Source of the DNA: an uncultured Erysipelotrichaceae bacterium
Lineage (GTDB): Bacteria; Bacillota_I; Bacilli_A; RF39; UBA660
DNA length: 25,766 bases
Reading direction: 5' to 3'
NCBI GenBank assembly: GCA_902795675.1
Contig: CADBLZ010000072.1
Span: 1-25,766 of the forward strand
The notes under the pieces were generated by a model, which was given only the letters and a program-made list of their open reading frames with translations, searched no databases and was not told the origin of the DNA. The position numbers and the translations under genes were made by a program. Below, piece after piece: positions 21,912 to 25,766 of the stretch (position 1 is its first letter; the number at the start of each line of letters is the position of its first letter).

Positions 21912-24216
21912 TTATTGGTTCACCACATGTAGGACATATAGTCATATCATCTGTAATCATTGTTCCACAATTTTCACAGAATCTAGCTTTATTCTTAATT
22001 TCTAGTACTTCAGGAGAATCAAATTCATCAACCACTTCATTAGCTTTTTCCTTATGTACTATTGTATTAAAGTTGAATGCTTTTTCACGTTTAGGTTTTT
22101 CTTCAACTTCTTCTTCATGTCTATCAAATGGATTTACTGAAGATACTTCTTCCTCTTCTTTAATAGCAATATCTTCATCAGGAGCACTGAATGGATTTTC
22201 TTGAGGAGTTTCTTCTTCAGATGCTTTAGCATTTACTTCGTCCATAATACTCTTAGTATTACTTTCGTTTCTTAATCTTCTATCTCTTTCCTTACTAATA
22301 CGATCTAAGATACTTCTAATTGAATCATCTTCAGTTGTCTTTTCTTCTTTATCAACATCAACTTTAATTGGTGCCTTATCTTCATCGTCTTCTTCTGGTT
22401 CAATATTACCAAAGATATTAGTAATTGTTTTATCGTAAACATCATCTTCATCTTCGTTAGATGCTTCGAAATCTCTTTCTTCCATTTTCTTAAGAGCTGC
22501 TTGAACTTCATCATCGAATAGTTTATGAGATTCTCTAACTTCGTTAGATACATCTTCGTTCTCTTCTTCTTTAGGTTCTTCAGGAACATTAAATACAGGT
22601 TTAATATCTTCTTTTGGTTCATCAAAGACATTAAATACTGGTTTAACATCTTCCTTAGGTTCTTCTACTTTGATAACTGGTTTAACTTCTTTAACAACCG
22701 GTTTATCTTCAGATTTATCTAATAAAGAACTCTTCTTAAAGATATCAGGAACATTATCATCTTCATCAATGATTGCACGAGGTTTATCATCAACCTCTTC
22801 TTCCTTTTCTTCTTTAACTTCTTCAACTTTAGGTTCTTCTTTTTCATTTACACCTAAGAAGATTGAAGGAATATCCTCTGATTCATTAATAATTGGTTGA
22901 ATATCTTCTTCAGCTTCTTCAACTTGAATTTCAGTTGGTTTAACTTGAATTGGTTTTCTTCCTGGTTCTGGAATACTAACTTCAGGTATTTCAACTTTAA
23001 TTTCTTCTTTTTCTTCAGGTTTAACTTGGATTGGTTTTCTACCAATTTCAGGAATATTAACTTGTGGAATTTCCACCTTTTCTTCTTTCTTTTCTTCAGG
23101 TTTAACTTGAATTGGCTTTCTGCCTGGTTCAGGAATTGTAACCTTAGGAAGCTCTACTTTAACTTCTTTCTTTTCTTCAGGCTTAACTTGAATAGGTTTT
23201 CTTCCAGGTTCTGGAATTGTAACTTTAGGAAGTTCTACTTTAACTTCTTTCTTCTCTTCCGGTTTAACTTGGATTGGCTTTCTACCAGGTTCAGGTATTG
23301 TAACCTTAGGAAGTTCAACTTTTTCATCTTTCTTTTCCTCAGGTTTAACTTGAATTGGTTTTCTTCCAGGTTCTGGAATATTAACTTGTGGAATTTCAAC
23401 TTTAGCTTCTTCTACTGGAGCTGGAGTAACTTCTACAACTGGTGTAGGAGCTTCAACTGGTTGTACAGCAGTTGCTGCAGCAACTTCTTCAGGAGTCGGC
23501 AAAGTTTCATCAATAACTGGTTGATCAGATTGAATAACAGCATTCGAGTCATTTGGAACATCAGTATTTACTTCTGGTTTAACTTCTTCTGTTGTTAAAT
23601 TAATTGTATTACTATCATCTTCTGTGCCTGTACCAAAAGCAATTTCTGATACACCACCAGATAAATCTATAACATCATCATCGTCATCATCATCGAATCC
23701 AGTAAAATCAGTAGAAATAATATTACCTACAGATGGTGCAGGAATATCATCCATTGATACAGTATTTGTTTGATTTAAAGAACTCATATCATAAACAGGT
23801 GCACTATTATTAACAATAGTACCATCTGCTGTTACACTTGGACCAACAGGGATATTAACTTCTTCTTCAGCATTTATTTCGTTAGATAAATTTTGCATAC
23901 CTTCAGGAGTAATAGTTGGTACAACAGGTGCCTCATTATCTGCTGCAACCATCTTAGTAATAGCATCTTCCTTTGTTTCACCATTACTAAACATATCACT
24001 AGGATTAACATTAACGTTATTAATTGCAGGAATTGGATCACTTGTAACGCCACCAACAGCTTGAACAGCTGGAAGTGGTTCAGTTGGAGCTGCAGCTACT
24101 TGTGGTGCAGCTGGAGTTTCACCTACAGTAGTAGCACCAGTAGCATTAACTGGTTCTACAGGTTGTTGAGCCGGAGTCTTCGGTTCTTTAGCTAAAAATT
24201 TGTCAAATAGGCCCAT
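21907..24216 (-). CDS. Large disordered repeat protein with a C-terminal zinc ribbon
   Basis: I do not recognise this 769-residue protein. It starts MGLFDKFLAK, a short amphipathic stretch of the kind that can touch membranes. A Pro/Ala/Val/Thr-rich region follows, with a run of seven Asp around 175-181. Next come six tandem 27-residue repeats (272-433, core IPEPGRKPIQVKPEEKK), two 14-residue repeats (EPKED-KPVFNV, 519-546) and acidic segments with helices (ALKKMEERDF, ILDRISKERDRRLRN). It ends in a four-Cys zinc ribbon (Cys747, 750, 761, 764). There is no signal peptide or membrane helix. The ribosome binding site is a near-full match to the 16S tail. It may be a cytoplasmic scaffold. Its disordered acidic character and NPF motifs recall the tail of the coupling ATPase, but no link is proven. 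Confidence 0.88.
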   Translation of the reverse strand: MGLFDKFLAKEPKTPAQQPVEPVNATGATTVGETPAAPQVAAAPTEPLPAVQAVGGVTSDPIPAINNVNVNPSDMFSNGETKEDAITKMVAADNEAPVVPTITPEGMQNLSNEINAEEEVNIPVGPSVTADGTIVNNSAPVYDMSSLNQTNTVSMDDIPAPSVGNIISTDFTGFDDDDDDDVIDLSGGVSEIAFGTGTEDDSNTINLTTEEVKPEVNTDVPNDSNAVIQSDQPVIDETLPTPEEVAAATAVQPVEAPTPVVEVTPAPVEEAKVEIPQVNIPEPGRKPIQVKPEEKKDEKVELPKVTIPEPGRKPIQVKPEEKKEVKVELPKVTIPEPGRKPIQVKPEEKKEVKVELPKVTIPEPGRKPIQVKPEEKKEEKVEIPQVNIPEIGRKPIQVKPEEKEEIKVEIPEVSIPEPGRKPIQVKPTEIQVEEAEEDIQPIINESEDIPSIFLGVNEKEEPKVEEVKEEKEEEVDDKPRAIIDEDDNVPDIFKKSSLLDKSEDKPVVKEVKPVIKVEEPKEDVKPVFNVFDEPKEDIKPVFNVPEEPKEEENEDVSNEVRESHKLFDDEVQAALKKMEERDFEASNEDEDDVYDKTITNIFGNIEPEEDDEDKAPIKVDVDKEEKTTEDDSIRSILDRISKERDRRLRNESNTKSIMDEVNAKASEEETPQENPFSAPDEDIAIKEEEEVSSVNPFDRHEEEVEEKPKREKAFNFNTIVHKEKANEVVDEFDSPEVLEIKNKARFCENCGTMITDDMTICPTCGEPIK
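22918..23403 (-). repeat. Six tandem 81-base coding repeats
   Basis: Six head-to-tail units of 27 codons each have the consensus K-V-E-(L/I)-P-x-V-x-I-P-E-P-G-R-K-P-I-Q-V-K-P-E-E-K-K-E-x. Copies 2, 3 and 4 are almost identical in protein (the last residue differs), which suggests recent expansion; copies 1, 5 and 6 differ more. There are no unique spacers, so this is not a CRISPR array. Confidence 0.97.
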
Positions 24217-24220
24217 ACGG

Positions 24221-24230
24221 GATCACATCC
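24221..24230 (-). promoter_or_regulatory. Extended ribosome binding site of the repeat protein gene
   Basis: GGATGTGATC matches 9 of 10 bases of the full anti-16S sequence GGAGGTGATC, 4 bases before the ATG at 24216. This explains a start that lacks a plain AGGAGG. Confidence 0.6.
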
Positions 24231-24269
24231 AATCTAACGTTAATACAATACCCCTATCATACTGATATA

Positions 24270-24278
24270 ATTATATCA
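24270..24278 (-). promoter_or_regulatory. Extended -10 promoter of the repeat protein gene
   Basis: TGATATAAT on the minus strand, about 54 bases before the start, giving one of the longer leaders in the window (roughly 45 bases). The -35 is weak. Confidence 0.6.
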
Positions 24279-24313
24279 TATCTTTTGACTAAATAAAGTA
24301 TTTTTTAAGCAAT

Positions 24314-24343
24314 AAAAAAAGAATAAAGTTTCCTTTATCCTTT
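24314..24343 (-). terminator. Terminator of the zinc-ribbon membrane protein gene
   Basis: An 11-base stem (24343-24333 with 24328-24318) with one G-T pair and a GAAA loop, followed by T's on the minus strand. Confidence 0.88.
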
Positions 24344-24353
24344 CTTTTACTTA

Positions 24354-25139
24354 TTAGAATAAATCTTTTAATTCACCAAGAATGTCTAAGCCTAACATTG
24401 CTTGGAATACAAAATGATAGAATACTAAAGCACCTACAGCAAAGATTATTACCATAGCAATTGCATTAATCTTAAATTTACTATCTTCTTCGATTTTTAA
24501 TGCTTGATTGAAACCTTCATATAGAATAACGAAACCATATCCAATTAAAGCAAATCCTAAGAATAAACCAACATAAAGATTCATTTGAGCAAATGCTGGA
24601 GCTAAGATATTAGCACCTAATACAACTGGCATAGATGCAACTGTAGAAACAGTTAATAATTTAACAAAATCAGCTTGTTTCTTACATACCATAGTAACTA
24701 AGTAATAAATACCACTTACACCAAAAATGAATCCAGCTACTAATAATAAATCAGTAAAGAACATTTTAATAAAATCACCGAATTCGATCATATCAAATCC
24801 AATTGAAATAGCAGTTACTAATGATGCTACTAAAGCACCAATTAAAATAACGATACAAGCTAAAATACCAACGTTTTTAAAATCATTAAATTTGCAATCT
24901 TTAAGAGATGCAACTGGTTTAATGAAAGCATTTCCTAAGAATTTAAACATATCAGCAACTGGTGCAGCTGCAGCAGATGGTTTAGTAGGAACAGCTTGTA
25001 ATGTTGGTTGAGCATTACTAGTTGGCATTGCTTCTAATTTTACTCCTTCTTCTTTAGTTGATTCCTCAAAACTAGTACCACAATTAATGCATGTTTTTGC
25101 AGAATCTAAATTTTCATTTCCACATTTTGGACATTTCAT
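24354..25139 (-). CDS. Zinc-ribbon protein with a five-helix membrane domain (Yip1-like)
   Basis: The 261-residue protein has an N-terminal zinc ribbon (Cys3, Cys6, Cys17, Cys20), an Ala/Pro/Thr-rich linker to about residue 60, and about five membrane helices (90-112, 130-150, 163-182, 188-208, 224-247). The shape and the polar FMKFL/KPVASLKD-like entry into the membrane domain resemble the Yip1 family, which is often joined to zinc ribbons in Firmicutes; function there is unknown. A GAGAGG site lies before the ATG and an extended -10 upstream. The truncated gene at 1-123 begins with the same kind of ribbon and linker. The Yip1 label is tentative. Confidence 0.82.
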   Translation of the reverse strand: MKCPKCGNENLDSAKTCINCGTSFEESTKEEGVKLEAMPTSNAQPTLQAVPTKPSAAAAPVADMFKFLGNAFIKPVASLKDCKFNDFKNVGILACIVILIGALVASLVTAISIGFDMIEFGDFIKMFFTDLLLVAGFIFGVSGIYYLVTMVCKKQADFVKLLTVSTVASMPVVLGANILAPAFAQMNLYVGLFLGFALIGYGFVILYEGFNQALKIEEDSKFKINAIAMVIIFAVGALVFYHFVFQAMLGLDILGELKDLF

Positions 25140-25163
25140 AACATATACCTCTCTTCTAAAATA

Positions 25164-25172
25164 ATTATAGCA
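25164..25172 (-). promoter_or_regulatory. Extended -10 promoter of the zinc-ribbon membrane protein gene
   Basis: TGCTATAAT on the minus strand, 24 bases before the start, following the serS terminator. Confidence 0.6.
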
Positions 25173-25180
25173 TAAAAGAA

Positions 25181-25211
25181 AAATAAAAAAAGAAGTAATT
25201 GATTACTTCTT
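25181..25211 (-). terminator. Terminator of serS
   Basis: Stem AAGAAGTAA/TTACTTCTT (25211-25203 with 25198-25190) with a 4-base loop, then T-rich sequence on the minus strand. The TAA stop (25205-25203) is in the stem. Confidence 0.9.
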
Positions 25212-25766
25212 TATTGGTGTTAATACTTTCTTACCACCCATATATGGTTGTAAAACTTTTGGTACTAAAACACTACCATCTTCTTGATAATTGTTTTCAA
25301 GTAAAGCAATTAAACCTCTAGGTGAAGCAAGAACTGTATTATTTAAAGTATTAACATAATATGTTCCTTCAGCGCCTTTTGTTCTAATACTTAATCTTCT
25401 AGCTTGAGCATCTCCTAAAGTACTACAACTACCTACTTCAAAGTATTTTTGTTGACGTGGACTCCAAGCTTCAATATCACATGATTTAACTTTTAAATCG
25501 GCTAAATCTCCAGAACAACATTCTAGTTGTCTAACTGGAATATCCATATTTCTAAATATTTCTACAGTATACTTCCACATCTTGTTATACCAATCCATTG
25601 CTTCTTCTGGTTTACAAAGAACAATCATCTCTTCTTTTTCAAATTGATGAACACGGTATAAACCTCTTTCTTCTAATCCATGGCTTCCGCCTTCTTTTCT
25701 AAAGCATGGAGAATAACTTGTCATAGTAATAGGAAGTTCTTCTTCTTTAATAATTTGATCTTTAAA
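25203..25766 (-). CDS. serS: Seryl-tRNA synthetase, C-terminal part (5' end outside the window)
   Basis: The frame runs open to the window edge, giving the last 187 residues of the catalytic core; the apparent first Met at 25724 is internal. Class II motif 2 reads FRKEGGSHGLEERGLYRVHQFEK..., and motif 3 reads TLNNTVLASPRGLIALLEN, followed by the family end VPKVLQPYMGG. The conserved arginines of both motifs are kept. Compared with the common bacterial strings FRSEAGSAGRDTRG and LNGSGLAVGRT, the motif 2 loop and motif 3 are clearly divergent and partly recall archaeal/eukaryotic forms (LNAT...R). The synthetase charges tRNA-Ser and would be essential. The tRNA-binding coiled-coil arm lies outside the window. 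Confidence 0.92.
   Translation of the reverse strand, partial: FKDQIIKEEELPITMTSYSPCFRKEGGSHGLEERGLYRVHQFEKEEMIVLCKPEEAMDWYNKMWKYTVEIFRNMDIPVRQLECCSGDLADLKVKSCDIEAWSPRQQKYFEVGSCSTLGDAQARRLSIRTKGAEGTYYVNTLNNTVLASPRGLIALLENNYQEDGSVLVPKVLQPYMGGKKVLTPIKK

Noticed and set aside
22918..23403. Regular repeats that might be a CRISPR array
   Set aside because: The 81-base units are contiguous, in frame and have no unique spacers; they code for protein repeats.
22897..23598. A 233-codon open frame on the plus strand
   Set aside because: It is antisense to the repeat gene and consists of Phe/Asn/Leu/Trp-rich low complexity, as expected from reading Lys/Glu/Pro repeats backwards. No ribosome binding site or promoter.

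Overview
The window is AT-rich DNA from a low-GC Gram-positive bacterium, most likely an uncultured member of the Bacilli with a small, tightly packed genome. This rests on AGGAGG and GGTGATC-type ribosome binding sites, a sortase, a lipobox protein, no outer-membrane genes, and Lys/Asn/Ile-rich proteins. No ribosomal RNA or marker gene is present to fix the lineage. Twenty-one genes fill almost everything. The longest gap is about 130 bases, so no stretch over 300 bases lacks a gene. All genes but one lie on the minus strand. I saw no tRNA, rRNA, CRISPR array, insertion sequence, integrase, relaxase or attachment site.

Layout from left to right. A truncated zinc-ribbon gene (-) diverges from a class B sortase (+), which converges on priA (-) across a shared terminator. 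Then, all on minus, come deoD and cdd (nucleoside salvage). Next is a four-gene run, transcribed from 9764 down to 5384: a small membrane protein, a membrane-anchored serpin, a 502-residue unknown and a single-pass membrane protein. A redox group follows: a thioredoxin-reductase-like flavoprotein lacking the NADPH motifs (with a small membrane protein translated behind it), and a membrane-anchored CPWC thioredoxin-fold protein. After that come rmuC and a TVP38/TMEM64-family membrane protein.

The most unusual block is 13925-19855. It is one operon, transcribed right to left, encoding a membrane-anchored SpoIID plus NlpC/P60 cell-wall hydrolase, a lipoprotein that also has a C-terminal membrane anchor, and a VirD4/TraG-type coupling ATPase with a long acidic tail. 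This resembles two parts of a type IV secretion system (VirB1-like hydrolase and VirD4) embedded among housekeeping genes without relaxase or integrase. It may be a chromosomal, non-conjugative export or envelope system.

The right end holds miaB, a dCMP deaminase, a 769-residue disordered protein with six 27-residue repeats and a C-terminal zinc ribbon, a zinc-ribbon polytopic membrane protein, and the 3' part of serS.

Regulatory signals are very uniform. Eleven of fourteen recognisable promoters carry an extended -10 (TGN followed by TATAAT or TATGAT) with poor -35 boxes. Most transcription units end in a small hairpin plus T-run that contains the stop codon, and the next promoter begins inside or right after that terminator.
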